A stretch of DNA of 64,000 nt, from positions 1 through 64,000 of the forward strand of contig MU839167.1 of the NCBI GenBank assembly GCA_030685235.1. Reading direction: 5' to 3'. The notes beneath the pieces were generated by a model that was given only the letters and a program-made list of their open reading frames with translations, had not been told where the DNA came from and did not search any database. Source of the stretch: Copromyces sp. CBS 386.78. Lineage: Eukaryota > Ascomycota > Sordariomycetes > Sordariales > Sordariaceae. The position numbers and the translations under genes are program-made. Positions 1-13,850 of the stretch are shown here, piece after piece (the first letter of the stretch is position 1; each line of letters opens with the position of its first letter).

Positions 1-97
1 CATCTGTGGCCGCGCGAGGGTTAGGGATATGTGTGAGGGAAAAAGTGGATCACGGTCCGAGTAGAGTTTTCTGACGGTGCGAGTAGAGTCGCTCAAT
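1..97. mobile_element. Right end of a TIR transposon, truncated by window edge
   Basis: This stretch is much richer in G+C and CpA/TpG than the AT-only DNA that follows, so it has not been RIP-mutated. Its last 45 bases hold two imperfect copies of a motif (GTCCGAGTAGAGTTTTCTG and GGTGCGAGTAGAGTCGCTC). Read on the minus strand these have the same layout as the duplicated terminal motif of the miniature element at 57645-58064: GAG, then CTACTCGCACCG, a short spacer, then the motif again. It therefore looks like the end of a related TIR element inserted, probably at a TA, into the RIPed Copia relic. The exact end (about 94-98) and the family are inference; the other end lies outside the window. 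Confidence 0.5.
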
Positions 98-3000
98 ATA
101 ATATCGTTAACGTAGTAGAAGATTAAAATCCTATTATATTTAAGGATATATGGATCTTCGAATAATAGTTAGAAACCTATATTTTTAAAAGTACTATTGA
201 ATTCTCGTTATTAGAATAAAAAAATATATTTTAAATTATAAAGGGCTTTAAATAGTTTAAATACCGTATAATACTTTTAATATTTAAGGGGTATACGTAT
301 ATAAATTTCCTTATCGAAATAAGCGTTAATAAAGGTATTTATAACATTATATTAAATAAGTTCGAAGTTAAATTTAACGGCGTAAATAATAATAGATCGG
401 AAAGAACGACTAGCTAACGTAGAGGCGTATATTTCTTTCCTATAATAATATTATTAATCTTTTTTAATTATAAAGCGAGCCTTCACCTTCTAAAGGCGGC
501 CGTACTTATCGAATTTATATACGTATACTTATATATAATTAAAAATTTAAATACCCTTAATACGAGGGATATCCTTATCGATTTCTACTTACAATTTTAT
601 TTCTTTATAATTATTAAAATATACTTCTTCTACTTATTTAAAGAGGTCTTTTAATTTATAATATTCGAAATTATAATAAATCTTTAGGACCGGGAGTAGA
701 TTTTAACGCTTAATAGAGTCTAGCCGGCTACCTTTAGTAATTAAACAATTAATCTCTACCTTTGTAATAACTTTGCCCTATCTCTAGCCTACTAATTGAA
801 CGAACCTTCTAGCGTTAAAAGCAACTTCCTATAATTCGAAAGTCGGGAAGGAAATAGGCTCTAATAAATTAATAGTAAAACTAATAGAGAGAACGGTTAG
901 TAATATATTTAGAAGGCTAAAATATCCGAATATAAAGTCGAAGGACATTTTACTTTAAGTATTAGACTTAATTAATTTAAGGTTAATAATATTACTATTT
1001 ACCTATAACTTATTATTAAAGAATAAAAGCGGTAAATAAATAATACCGTTATCCTTTATATTTTAAATTGTATTAAAGGGTTCGAAGTATTATGTAAATA
1101 ATTAAAATAGGTAGTCGATTTTATTAAATAGGTTAAAAATTTCATTGCTAATTAGTCTTAACCCTTCTTTAATTTCGTTAAGGTTCTTTAAATAAATTGA
1201 ATTCTTATTAAAAAATATATTACGGGTATAGACGATACGGTTAATTTATAGGTTCTAGACTTAGTAAATAGATAAAGTAGTGTAGCCGACGAAGTAGTTA
1301 ATTTATATTTTTAATTAGAATTTCTTTCGTTATTACTCCTTCTTTAAAGTAATTTTTATTATTGCGTAGACTTTATAATTGTAAATATATAAATAGTTAA
1401 AATTAGGCTTCCGGGGATTAGTTTATACCCCTTTATAATAGGCTACGAAGGTATAAAACCGTTCGTAAGAAGACTTCTAATTATAAAAATACTTAGGTAA
1501 TCGGTTAATAAGGTAGATTATTATTAAAACGATTTAAAGTTAGAGGTTATAAGGGAAATAGGAATTATTTACTATAGCGCGCGCCTTTTTTTTAATTATA
1601 CCCCTTAAGTATTTAATACCGCCGTTTTAAATTTAAATATTAGGTATTGAGGGTTCGAAAATAATAAGGCGAGTAGCGAATTCATCTTTAATATATTAAT
1701 TATTAAATTCGTTATCGTATTTAATATATTTAACTTTAACGCTATACTAGTAATTAATTATATTAATAATTAAAAATAATCCTTTAATAATAGTTTCTAT
1801 TATATATATCGTTATATAAATATCCTAAATAAATTTAATTTTTCGATAAGTAATAAATATTATATATTTAAAACTTCTTCTCCTTTATTCGTATTTAAAA
1901 AAATTAACGGCGAAACGTTCTCCTAATCCGAAACTTCGGTTATATAATTTTTATATAATTTATCGTTTAATTTTAAATATACTATACGTATTATATTAAT
2001 AAATCGTTAATCTTTTAAATTTAGCGTCCTTAATATTATAAAAGTATTCGAAGATTTGTAGGCTATAATAACCGAACTATTTATATTAGAATTAAATAGG
2101 TATTTTATATACGCAATAGCTAATATAAGAATTAAAATAGTTTTGTTAAGCGAAGAAAGTAGTATAATTAAAGGAGAGGGGAAGATATTCGAAAACTGTT
2201 TAATAATAAATTTCTTAAAAGAAATAGAAAATCGAATTGTTTAATTGACGAAGATAATTACTAAATAGTTTATAGTCCTAATAAAAGCCCTACTTTCGAA
2301 GTAGGCGTAAAAATATAAAATTTGTAATAAAGTTAAAGTAGAAGGCGACTTCTTTCAACTATAACCGTAAAATTCCCTTCTCTCCCTATATTTTTATATT
2401 AACGGTCCTAAAACCCTTAATAAGTATTTAAGAATCTCTAACCTAAACGTAATCCTCTAAAGACGTTATTCGAAACGAAGAAAAACGATTAATTTCGTTA
2501 AAGATATAAAAGGAAGCCCTAAAATCGAAGATTATAAAATTCTTAAGCAAATAAATATCCCCTCTATTATTCGTATTAAAAGTACTTTATTTAATAAAAA
2601 ATATTAAATTACAAATACTAATTTTTTATTACCTTTAAATTTTTAAAGTAATAGTTTGCGTAGAAGTAATAAAGCGGTCCCGCATTTGGTTCCTAGCCTT
2701 TTTTATTTCTTTACGGATTTTAAGAAACTTTTCAAAATTCTCGTTAATAAACTTCTAAATAGAATTACTAAACTTCCAAGTAGGGTTATTTCTAATTTTA
2801 AATATTAAATACTAGTAATATATTATCAGGTAAAGGCTTCGCTTATATACTTTATATAATAATGTAGATCCCCCTCTCTTTTTCGGCTATAAAGAATTAT
2901 TCGTATTTTTATCCGCGCCGCGTTTTTTCTTTACGTATACTTTCCACTTCTTTTTATAATTAGAATTAGGAGTGTCCTCCCTTTTAAATATAAGTTTTTT

Positions 3001-3255
3001 CGAATTAAATTAACTAATACCCTAAGTGCTACGAATTATAATTTTCTTATTAATTAGTAGTATAGTATATTCTAATATACCGACCCTTTTAAAGTTAATA
3101 GATACGTCCTTATAGTTTAAATACGAATCTTCTAGGTCGCGATTAAACTTCTAAATATTATTTGCTTAAATAAGTTTATATTTGTAGATTATATTAATAA
3201 AATCGGTAAATTATAAGGTAGGGGAAGTAGCTTCGTTAATATTTAATTTCTTACC
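98..3255 (-). pseudogene. Copia copy A, pol-side interior (reverse transcriptase relic at left end)
   Basis: RIP-degraded coding DNA read on the minus strand. The stretch near 300-360 translates to the conserved start of the Copia reverse transcriptase, parallel to 59320-59380 in the plus-strand copy. By order, the DNA to the right should hold the integrase, protease and end of gag. I could not delimit those domains with certainty because nearly every CAA, CAG and TGG codon has become a stop. No gene function remains. Confidence 0.7.
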
Positions 3256-3260
3256 GTTAA
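3256..3260. repeat. Target-site duplication (left) of the Gypsy element
   Basis: GTTAA directly precedes the 5' LTR and is repeated at 28055-28059 directly after the 3' LTR. A 5 bp duplication is normal for Gypsy integrases, and it marks insertion into Copia copy A. Confidence 0.85.
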
Positions 3261-3485
3261 TATAAGAGTACAAGAATACTTTCCGAAGTTAGAGACTTCC
3301 AAGTCTCAGACTTGAGTCTCTAGAGGAGACTTCTATGTAACGTAAACACTACATTTAGCAAGTCCCATTATAACAAATAGGAGTTCCTATAAAAGGACTC
3401 CGGAGAGTCTTTTATATAGTTTCTTCTTTTCTCTCTTTTATTAATTATAATATGATTATTTTATATATATATTTTGTATATAATA
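3261..3485 (+). repeat. Gypsy 5' LTR
   Basis: This 225 bp direct repeat aligns along its whole length to 27830-28054; the differences seen are mostly C/T and G/A. It begins TATAAGAG and ends ATAATA, consistent with RIP-altered TG...CA termini. It keeps visible GC-containing patches (for example CTCTAGAGGAGACTTCTATG near 3315), so it is less mutated than the interior. Confidence 0.9.
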
Positions 3486-3928
3486 ATTGGTGCTTTAATA
3501 ATAGTTTTGAACTTATTAACCTTCGTATTATTTTCGCCCGTGGAACTATCGACCCGATTTTATTTATATAAGGCGGTTCGAACCTACATTAAATTCGATT
3601 TATTAATTAATTAATTCGTTTTAATCCTTATTATATAATAACTTATATATTATATTAGACTTAATAAATTTAATAATTATATACAACCTTTATTATATTT
3701 TAAATTTTATTATCGTTTACCTAATTATTCGTTAATACTAAAACGCGTCGGATAATAATAAGAGACATTTTTATATTTTATTAAATTCCTTCTTCTAAAT
3801 CAGTAATAATTAATTAAAAGTAACGAATATACGAGAAATAAAATAATTTTAATAAGTAATTCTGCCTCCTTTTCCTATATTATAAACTTTTAATAATTAT
3901 ATACTAAAATAATTCTTTAAAATAATAA
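3486..3928 (+). mobile_element. Gypsy leader segment between 5' LTR and first LINE
   Basis: AT-rich DNA directly inside the 5' LTR. It opens with ATTGGTGCTTTAATAATAG, the expected position of the primer-binding site. I could not assign the tRNA because RIP has changed the sequence. No coding motif was recognised before the LINE insertion. Confidence 0.6.
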
Positions 3929-3944
3929 TTAATTACGTCCGATA
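3929..3944. repeat. Target-site duplication (left) of LINE copy 1
   Basis: A 16-base string containing AATTACGTCCGATA recurs at 10728-10743 on the other side of the LINE. Target duplications of this length are usual for endonuclease-encoding LINEs. Confidence 0.85.
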
Positions 3945-6900
3945 ATAATAATAATAATAGTCTTATTCCCTATGCTACTTATCTATAGCGCCTTATTGGC
4001 ATGGGGTACTTCTCCTAGTTCTCTAGAGGAAACCGTACGGCAATAAGCGCCGTCGGATAAAAACCGCTAGCTCCTTTCGGTTGCGAATGAATTGCGCCTA
4101 TTCTATTTCGATTTTATTTATAGCAGTATTTACCTACCGCCTTAGTAAATAAACTACTTCCCTTCTACTACCTTCAATCTAATACTAGAATAATCGAAAT
4201 ATTATTCTTATACACTACTCCTTCCTCCTAAACCGCCTATAGTAATTATCCCTTCCCTATTATTTACTTTTACTCCCGCCTCATTATTATCCCCTAAATT
4301 CTTACAATTCTACTAAAATTTATATAAGCGTAAAGGCCCCTCCTTTCCCTCTATATAAAAATTCTTCCCCGCTACTATTTTTCGAATTTTCCTTTCTTCC
4401 TTATTTGACTAACTTTTAAAATAGCGTCCTCTTTTATTAATTATATTCTCGACCGTCTTCCTAGCTATATATTTAACCCCTTAGGCTTCGCAATTTATAT
4501 TAATTATAATATTACTAAACGTAGGGTCGATTTTATCCGTATAATAAATTTCCTATTCTTTAAATTCGTTTACTCTTCTACGCCCCTTTCTTCCTTAGCA
4601 TTTAAATTTTAAATTTTTATTCGGGTATTATTTACTAATTTCATTTTTAATTTTCTTCCTAATTAGTAAATCTTTTTTATTTTTACGTTTACTTCCCTTT
4701 TTCTCCGCTAATTATATTAATTAATATTATCCGCTATATTCCCTACTTTTATTATAATTTAAAATTTATTAATTACGTTTATAATACCCCGTCCTTTAAT
4801 ATAGCTATATTCTATATACTCTTTGTAGAATATATTTATTATATTAATATTAAAAATAAGTTTTTTCCTATAGTTTTTTTTTTATTTTCTTCTCTAATAT
4901 TCTTCGAAATACTAGCAAATAAAATACTATTTATTTTCTTATTAATACGAAATATATATTAAATATTCTATTAAATTATTATAATAAGCGTAACGCTATT
5001 TAAATTACGGTTATTACTTTATCCCACTCTTAAAATAATATTAGTCCTTTAATTCGTCGTTTCCGTAACGCTTATATCGATTTCCTTAAAGATATACGCG
5101 AATATTTAATTATAAATAGCCTCCTATACGACCCTAATATCTTTCCCCGCTATTAAAATATAAAGGTCGAAAATTATTAGCGTAAAGGATATTATAAAAT
5201 ATTTTTAATTAATTATTTTATTATTCCCGTTTTCAGTTTTAATAGAGGAAATATTAGTATTAATTCCTCGATAATAATTAATAGCCCTATCGGTCCCCTT
5301 CCAACTAATAAAGGTTAGGTTTAATAACGCTACGAAATTATTAGGAATTAAGAATTAATATTTAATATATTCTACGAATTCTTCGCTTACGAAGAATATT
5401 AATTAATTACTTCGGTACTACCTTCGTAATTAAATAATTATTATAATTAACGTAATTTAATTCCTCTTGTTTCTATTTCTCCTATATTTTTTTATTCTAA
5501 TATTATAATTGAATATATTTATAAATATTACGCGAATTTATTACGCTATTCTACTTCTAATTCGATTATTAAATAATATTCGTTTAATTTATTAAATTAT
5601 AATACTTATAAAAGGATTCTCTTAATTCGGGTTTTATTATCCAAATAAATTTATAGTTTTTCTTTTATTTATAATTAATTAATTACCGTTATTTAGTAGT
5701 CGGCTATTTATAAATAATTTAAAATAATATATACGAAAGTTTCTTTACTTATATTATAAAAATAAATTAACGTTATAATATTTAGAACTTTCTTTTAAAA
5801 GAAGAAAGACCGGAGGCTTATAATTTCCGTCCTTACTTAGGTAAAAAAAGAATTCTTCACTTTAAATAATAAGTATTATTCGTTATTATCCTCCGGTTAT
5901 TAGGCTTTCTTCTTTTTTCGTTTTATACTAATTATATACTATTTTATAGTATTATTACTAAACTTCGGGTTAAGGTCGGCGATAATAAATTTGTACCGTC
6001 GGCCTAATTTAATTATTACCGCTACTAATTGGTAGTTATAGTACGATACTTATTTTCTTATTATTATTTTATTTAATTATTCTTTATAGTCCGTAATAGT
6101 TAATTCTAATATTTATAACGGGGGCGGCGGCGCTCCCGTTATTAAGGGTGGACTTATTACGATTGTTAAAAATTTCTCCATTAATATTTATTCTTTAATT
6201 TATTTAATTTTAACGGTACTATTTTTTAATTTATTAGCGGATAGCCGACTTTTTATGTTCTTTACTTAAATATAATTAATTACTTAAATTATAATCCTTT
6301 AAATAAACCCTATTTAATTCGTACGGGCGAACTTTTTTTCGAAAGCCTTAACCTATTTATTAAAATAGAAGTCGAACGGTAGATAAAAATTTTTTATTTC
6401 TAAATTCTTTATTAGCGTAGTTTTATATACCCCGGCGATAATTTTTAAATATTTAATTTAGTATTTAGCTAATTTAATTATTATCCTTCGTAGTTTATTA
6501 TAAATTTCGGTCGGTTAGTAGAAGGCTAATACTCTATATATAATTACGTTCCGAATATATTTAAGATAAATCTCTTTCGTTCGTATAAAAGAATAATTTT
6601 AAATTTTCGCCGCTAATTATATTAATATATTCGTTTATATAATTATTTTCTTTTTTACTACTTTTATATATATTTAGTAATTGAATTTCTAATTTAATTA
6701 AACCCTAAAGAATTTAATCGGTTTTATTAATTTAAATATAATTCCTCCGATTTAAAGAGTTTCTATTCTTAGTTCCCTTATCTATATAAAATATATAAAT
6801 TCCGTTTTATTTATTTCGAATTCTATTCTTTTTTTAATTACCTAATCCGAATAGATGTTTTATATTATTTAGAACGTCTGATAATTTTCTTCAATAATTT

Positions 6901-9900
6901 TAATTATTATAATAATATTAATATTATTAATGAAGCCGACGGTAATTGCGTTTTGGATAATAGTTAACTTATAATATAATAAAGTAATAAAAAAAATAAA
7001 AAGGATTAGTAAGAAGGGGGAGCCTTATAATATATTTACTACGATATTATAAGGTTAAGAAATTTTATCGTCGAAGAAAAAAGAACTTTTTCTTCTAATA
7101 ACGAAGTTATTAACCTATTAGAAGATTTATTTCGGGAATTATATTTCTTATAATATATATAAGAGTTACCTATAATTAATTTTATTAAATACGCCCTTTA
7201 AATTGAAAAGTATAAAAAATATTACAATTTTAAATTTTTATACTATATAAACTACGTCGGTAATTATTTAAATGGCGAATTCGGTTAAATGGCCTACCTA
7301 ATTATCTATTTAGCCTTCTAAGAGGAAATTATATTTTTCTACTATTTATATTAATTTTTTAATTATAAAGGCTTCGAAAATCTTTCCGACGTTATTTAAA
7401 AATAATATAGGCTGCTATACCCCGGCTAATTTTTATTATTCGGCGCTTTTTCTAAATTTTTTAAAAATAATTACTTTCGTATTTACAAACCGTTAAGGGA
7501 AGTATCCGAATTAGAAGCTTATTATAGCGAAAGCCGTTATTATTTATTTAAATAATTCCCTATATATTTTTAGAAACTTATTTAAAAACTAATTAATACC
7601 CGGTACTTTATTAAGCGCTATCTTTAAAAGGACTTCCCGGATATTTTCTTCGGTAATTAAATTATTAATAAATATTAGGGTATTACTATTTAATAATTAA
7701 ATTTAATTTAGTAAATAATTTATTAGGATTTTTACTTTCGGAAAGACATAATTAGTAAAGATATTTACTTTACTGCTATAATCTTTAATTTCGTTCGTCT
7801 ATTCGTTTTATTTAAAGGGTAGTAATTTTAGCGGATTTATTAAGTAATAATTTTATATTTTAACCTACTTCTTTAATAACTAAAGTTTATTTAGGTCTTT
7901 CAATACACTTACAATATAATTATATTACTTCGCTTTCTAAATTTTCGTAATAAATTTCTTCTTTTTTATCGCCGCTTCTATAAATTTTCTCTAATTTAAA
8001 GGCGTCCGGTTCCTAAATTAAACCTACTATTTCTACTATACCTCTTTTATTATTATTTTATATTTTAAATTCTATTAATCTATTTATTTTCCCCGACCTT
8101 TCTTTCGGTATAAGACGAATTCTTTTATAATATTAACGAATTCGCTATCGAACTTATTAAATCCTAGTTCGAATTCCTTTACTATTTCGATCCCTTTTAA
8201 AATCGATATTCTTTTTTCCGCTACTTCCCGTATTTTTTCTACATTTATTAAATTCTAATTAAACTTTTCTTTTATTTCCGTTTTTTTATTTTTTTTTCCT
8301 ATTTAAATTTAAATTTCTTAAAAGTAATAGTCCGAACCTATTTGCCCGTACCGTTATATTCCCTAATATTCGGCTTTAATACCTTATAAAACTTATATAT
8401 AATCGATTATCCTATTTTTCTCTCCTTTAATCGTATTTCCGAACCTTATTAATTCCCTATAAGGGGTAACGAAATTAAATATCTATCGCCGTATTTATAT
8501 AAATAATTTTATAGCGCTTAAACTAATTTTATTCTCTAAGTCTTAATTAAAGTAATAGAAGTTATAATTTCTTACAGTTATATATTAACCGGTTAAGAGT
8601 TTTTTTTTTAAAGAATTCGAAGAAGGGAAACCCCTACTAATATTCCGGCGTACTTTAAAAGAAAATAGAAGAATAAATAAAGTAAATAATTATTAATTTT
8701 CATAAATTCTTTAATATTATTATAATTTAATTTTTCTTAACCTAAAAATTTAAATTCTTTAAATTCTACTTTTTATTTATATAAATTATTACTTTACCCT
8801 TCTTTAAATAATTAATACTATAATATTTACTACCCTTCGGCTAATAAATATCCTTATTTAAATTCTTACCCGGCTTTTAAATTACTACAATATTATAAAT
8901 CTCCTCTTATTCGAATAACGTTTTCCCTTTTTCATACAATTTCCCCACATTCTAATAGAATATTTTTAATTAAATTATTAATTACCTTATAAAAAGTTTC
9001 CTTCTAATTTAATAACGGGTAGGGGGGGTATTATTCTTTTAAAAGTAATAATAATAATTAAAGGCGTAATAATAATAAAATTAATACAAGTACAGTCACT
9101 TACGCTCTAAGAGCGGATATAAACGTTTATTAGGCTTATATTTATAAGTTTTAACTAAAAGCCGCCCCTAATCTTTTTAGGGCGGCCTCTTTTTCCTCCT
9201 CCTATAAATAATTTTTCTAAGGTCGTAATTAAATAGGAATTAAGGGGGGTATTAAGGATTATAATATTTTCCTCCGGCTTTATTATTGGTTTTAATACCA
9301 GTTTAGCCGGTCCTTTATAAATAATAAAATTACAAAGCCTTTTAACATAATTAATAAATACTTTTACGTAAACTATTCTTATAAGTAGGTACCTCTTTTT
9401 ATCGAAGGCGAAATACTCCAATTTCTTATATAATTTATAAAAAATTAGAGAATTATCCTCGTTTAAAGGGCAATTCTCTTCTCTTATACGCGGCCTTTTA
9501 TATTTAATTTTATTACAATAATTATAAACGTCCTCTTAATAATAAAATTTCGCTATATATCCGAAATATTAATATTTAAAATACTATTAGGCGGAGGCTA
9601 TAATTTAAAATAATTTATATACGTATATACTGCCGTTTTAAAAGAAAAAGTTCTTTTAAAAGAAAATTACGGCCTTCGCAATTATAATTTCTATTAAGAA
9701 TATTCTTCTCTCCTCCCTTTTATTTTTTTTTTAAAGTTTAACCTAAATAATCTCTACCTTTTTATTCCTCGCCTTTATTTCCTATATAACCGATTTGGAT
9801 TATTTCGTATTGATATTAATTTATAAAATTCCTTTAATTAAAACGGTTACGGTATTTAAAAATATAACGGTTTCTTTTTTAAAAACTATTTTAACTTAAA

Positions 9901-10727
9901 CTTAATACTTTTAATATTAATCCTTAATTAATTCGTTAAAGATAATTACATAATTTCCGCTCATTATTATTTTAATAGTTACACGGACTACTTTATACGG
10001 GCTCTCCTTTAAAACGCTTTTAATAATTTATTTTATATTATTATTCGAATATATAGTAAATTTAGTAGTAATTTAAGCCTCCTTAATAGTAAATTAGCGT
10101 TTATAATTAGAAGGGATAAATTTCTTAATAATAATAATAAATAAATAGTAGAGGGTAATATTAACTTTATTCGGCAATTTCTAAATAATATTAACCTATT
10201 TCTTCGGCGCCTCTTAAACGTCTTTCTTTATTTCTTTCGAAATAAATTTCTTTAAATCGTCGATATCCTTTTTAATAATAAATTAGGTTTCGGCGGCCTT
10301 ATTTACTTTAGGTATCTTAAACCTACTTTTTTTCATAAAAATTTTCGCGAATTCGAAAAAGAATTTTTAAATTTAACGATAGTCGTCGGTCGATACGGCA
10401 GCGTAATTTATAATTTTATTTACTATAGCGATAAATTTCTTTATAATTTTATTATTTTCTTTTATCTTTTCCGAAGTCTTTGTAATAAATATGGCGTTAG
10501 GGTTATTATATCCTAAAATACCTCCGAAGGGGTTGTAAACGCTATTTTCGAACTTACTCGCACCTTTATTAATCGTTATCGGCAGCGACGGTTCAACGCT
10601 ATCGCTGCGGTCGTCGCAGGATATCGCGGAGGGGGTAAATAACCTTCCTAAGTCGATTGCCGTTATCGGTTTTCGTTTTAGAGCACTTCCTAACCAGAAA
10701 TCGGCGTTTCCGGTTTCGGCGTCGTTT
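3945..10727 (-). mobile_element. Tad/I-like LINE, full-length copy 1, RIPed
   Basis: This 6.78 kb element is repeated almost colinearly at 13851-20652. It lies on the minus strand: its 3' tail is the (TAA/TTA)n simple repeat at 3945-3959. The minus strand at about 6900-7020 gives a decayed reverse transcriptase core (PPS..SFLF... followed by TVGFINNIN, matching the GLPQGSPLSPILF and FADD/FVDD motifs). The minus-strand stretch 9155-9421 is a surviving open piece of the upstream ORF, ending in GGGKRGRPKK, an AT-hook-like basic motif. Known Tad elements encode a gag-like ORF1 and an endonuclease/RT/RNase H ORF2; the endonuclease and RNase H positions were not resolved. The 130 bp at the 3' end and about 220 bp at the 5' end are clearly less RIPed. 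All long frames are closed. Confidence 0.85.
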
Positions 10728-10743
10728 TTAATTACGTCCGATA
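10728..10743. repeat. Target-site duplication (right) of LINE copy 1
   Basis: Identical to 3929-3944 over 16 bases, which defines the 5' end of LINE copy 1 at about 10727. Confidence 0.85.
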
Positions 10744-13700
10744 GTAAGGTAATAATTTAATATAAATACCGGACTAATTAGAAAGTTAAGATAATTTTTT
10801 TTTAAATAAAGACGAAGATTTAAATATAAATTAATAGGAATTTAGTTAAATTAGCCGAAATTCGTTAATTAAAGACTAATAAATTAAATATTTATTTTTA
10901 AATTAATTATAAACCGAATTTAATACTAACGCCGACATTAATATAGATAATTCCGGATATAAGTCTAATAAGGTTACCCTATATTCCGTCGTTTACAATA
11001 ATAAGACTGAATTTAAACCTTAAACGTTTAAAGCCTTATATAAATAGGAGAGGCCCGGGTATTCGCCCGGTAGTATTAATATTAAAACTTCGAATTTTAA
11101 AGACTTTTTCGAAGAGGATAAATTCGATTACAGTTTTATTGTTACTAAAAGCTAAACTTTTAAAAACTTCCTTAAAGAAGATAGATTCGACTATAGTCCT
11201 ATCGTTATTAGAGCCTAGAATTCTGAAGCCCTATTTGAATAGGAGAAGTATAATTAAGACTACGTCGCCGCGAGGATTAGCTTTAAAGTTAGCTTTTTAA
11301 AGTCGGAAGATAAATAAAATCTATTATTATTTAGTTTTCTAAAACCGCGAATTAAATATTAGGAAGTCGAGGACTCCTTTTTAGAAGAAAAATTTAATTT
11401 TAATATATTTATAATAAACTTCCTTAAAATATTATAATTATATATAGGGTAGAATACGGGTTTTACGTAATCTTTATTATAATTTTTAGTTCGAATATTA
11501 TATATATTAAGGCTTTTATCCATAGAGCTAAATTTAATTTCCGATTAAATTTAATCGGAAGAGGAAAAGGAAAGGCTTTGCCTTTTAAAAAGGTTTTAAA
11601 TAAGAGTATTACCTTCGGGACTATTTAATATTAATATATTTATACCCGACGCCTTTATTTCCTTATAGTTGATAAATAATAATATATTTATATTAAATAT
11701 TCCCCAATCTTCGTTAATAAATTTAAATGGCTATTAATACGAAGATATATAAATAATTTCCCTAATTAGAATTAAATAGGATTTTTAAAGCGCTTTAAAT
11801 TCGTTTTAAAATTCTAGTCCCGAATTAAATTAATTAAATTCCGAAATATATTTAAATTTACCTGAAGTTAATTATAGTAGAATCCTAAATATATAGCGGG
11901 AATTAATTATAAATACTATTAATTTTATATTATTAGAAGAAAATATATTACCGGCTACTAGTATTTAAAACCCCGGTTAAATCCAACTAAATTTATATTA
12001 GGAAAGAGATTTTATTATCCTACCCCTTGGCGATAGTTTAAAATTAGTAGATTCCTTAGGCTATTAGCCGCCGACCGTTGAATCCGCTTCCGAATTTAAA
12101 AATTAAAATATTAAAGAGCGGAAATAATAGGCCTACTTACCCAAAATACCAATTAACTAAAGGCCCTAATATTATAAGAATCCCTTCTTCCTGAATTTTA
12201 GAAATATTAAAGTATAAATTACTTTATTAATAAATTAAATAAACGAAGAAAGATTAAACTAAATCTCTCTAATTAAATTATTAAAATTAAATAGGAAATT
12301 TAAAGGGAAGGAAAGGGTAAATACTATCCCCTTACCTAATTCGATTTTTAAAATAGGAATAATATAGAAAGGATTAGTAAACCGAATCTAATTCTAAAGC
12401 TTACTCTTAAGGTCGGCTATAATAATAGAGAATCCTATAAATCTATATTTTCTTAGATTCCCGGCTAAAAATTTAATTTTCCTATTATCCTTTATAGCTG
12501 GCGGGATATAATATAAGCCCTTAATTAGTATAAATATAAAAATTATTAAAATTAGTATTAATAATTTAAAATTACTTTTATTCGATTAGAGGATTATAGA
12601 AATATTTAATAATTTAGTATTAAATTACTTTAAAGTATAAATCCCGTTTAAGCTACCCAGATTTAATAGATTCTTCGCTAAAGTTGTTAAAAATATTCTA
12701 AATTTTTTAAAGGCTATAATTAATAAACCCCTATTAATTATATTTAGAAAATCCTCTAACCCGTAAGCCGGTAATAAGCCCCCTAATAACGAAGATACTA
12801 TATAAATAGTTTTTTTAAATTTGATTAAATTTATTTAAGAAAGTTATAAAAATACGTTTTAATAAATTGCAAGAGATTTAGTTTAGTGTTTAGTAGCCGT
12901 AACCGGTAGAAATGGGCTTAGTACTAATTTTAATAGTTAGAAAGTAAGGAATATTGGGTATTTCTACCCCGACGCTCCTAATGAAAATTATAAGGGTAAA
13001 GACTATTATTAATATAAAGGTAATACTTATTTTAAATTTATATTCCTATTTTTCGAATCGGTTAAATGTAATATTATAATTAACGCCTGCGTAGAATATT
13101 TAATACTAAATTTCTATAAGCTTTTCTACAGCGTAGTAAAGATTTAATAGATTGTTTAATTAACCTTTACTTAGCGAATAAACGTTAGGGTAGATTTAAA
13201 TATTTAAAAATACTTGGTTAACTAGCGTTTCCGACCTACCTAGGCTTACGTATTTATAAAGTTCGATTTAATTAAATATATATATTAGGATTATCGGGAC
13301 GGAAAGAATATATAAGATTTCGCTTTATAAATTGTTCGGTATATTTACGAATTTAGAGAGAGAGACTAATTTACTATTAATATTCGAATTTAGATAGCGT
13401 TCTATTTAAAATTGCGTTAAATTATATTCGAATTAATATTAACCGATATAATCGACGAATTTTTAAAATATATTAAATAGAGAATAAAAACATATCGAAC
13501 CTTTATTATTTCTAATTTTATAAAATATAACCTAGAATATACTACGGCCTATTTAAAGGCTTAATTCGACGGTCGAATATTAACTTTACCTAAATCCGCT
13601 AAACCTATATAAAAGGCTCTATAAGGTTTACTAGGTACGAAACTATTAGAAAGAATATTATTTATTTTTAACGTATACGCCGCCTTAAATTTAACTGAAA

Positions 13701-13835
13701 CCGCCGAATCGTCTAATTAAGGAAGTAAGTCCAATTAGGGAAATAAGTCTAATTAAGGAAGTAAATTTAATTAGGGAGGTAAATTTAATTACTTAGCCCG
13801 CGATTTAGCCTCTACTAATATTATTAAACTACGCC
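10744..13835 (+). pseudogene. Gypsy element, 5' interior and gag relic
   Basis: This 3.1 kb segment of the Gypsy element lies between the two LINEs. The plus strand near 12955-13060 reads as decayed gag (GYFYPDAPNENYKG, then KGNTYFKFIFLF), a style seen in large fungal Gypsy gag proteins; this comparison is from memory. The first 2 kb (10744-12900) has readable plus-strand stretches with acidic and Ser/Asn-rich composition, but I recognise no domain. RIP stops interrupt every frame. Confidence 0.6.
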
Positions 13836-13850
13836 GTTCTAATTATAATA
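13836..13850. repeat. Target-site duplication (left) of LINE copy 2
   Basis: GTTCTAATTATAATA (15 bases) is repeated at 20653-20667, flanking the second LINE. Confidence 0.85.
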
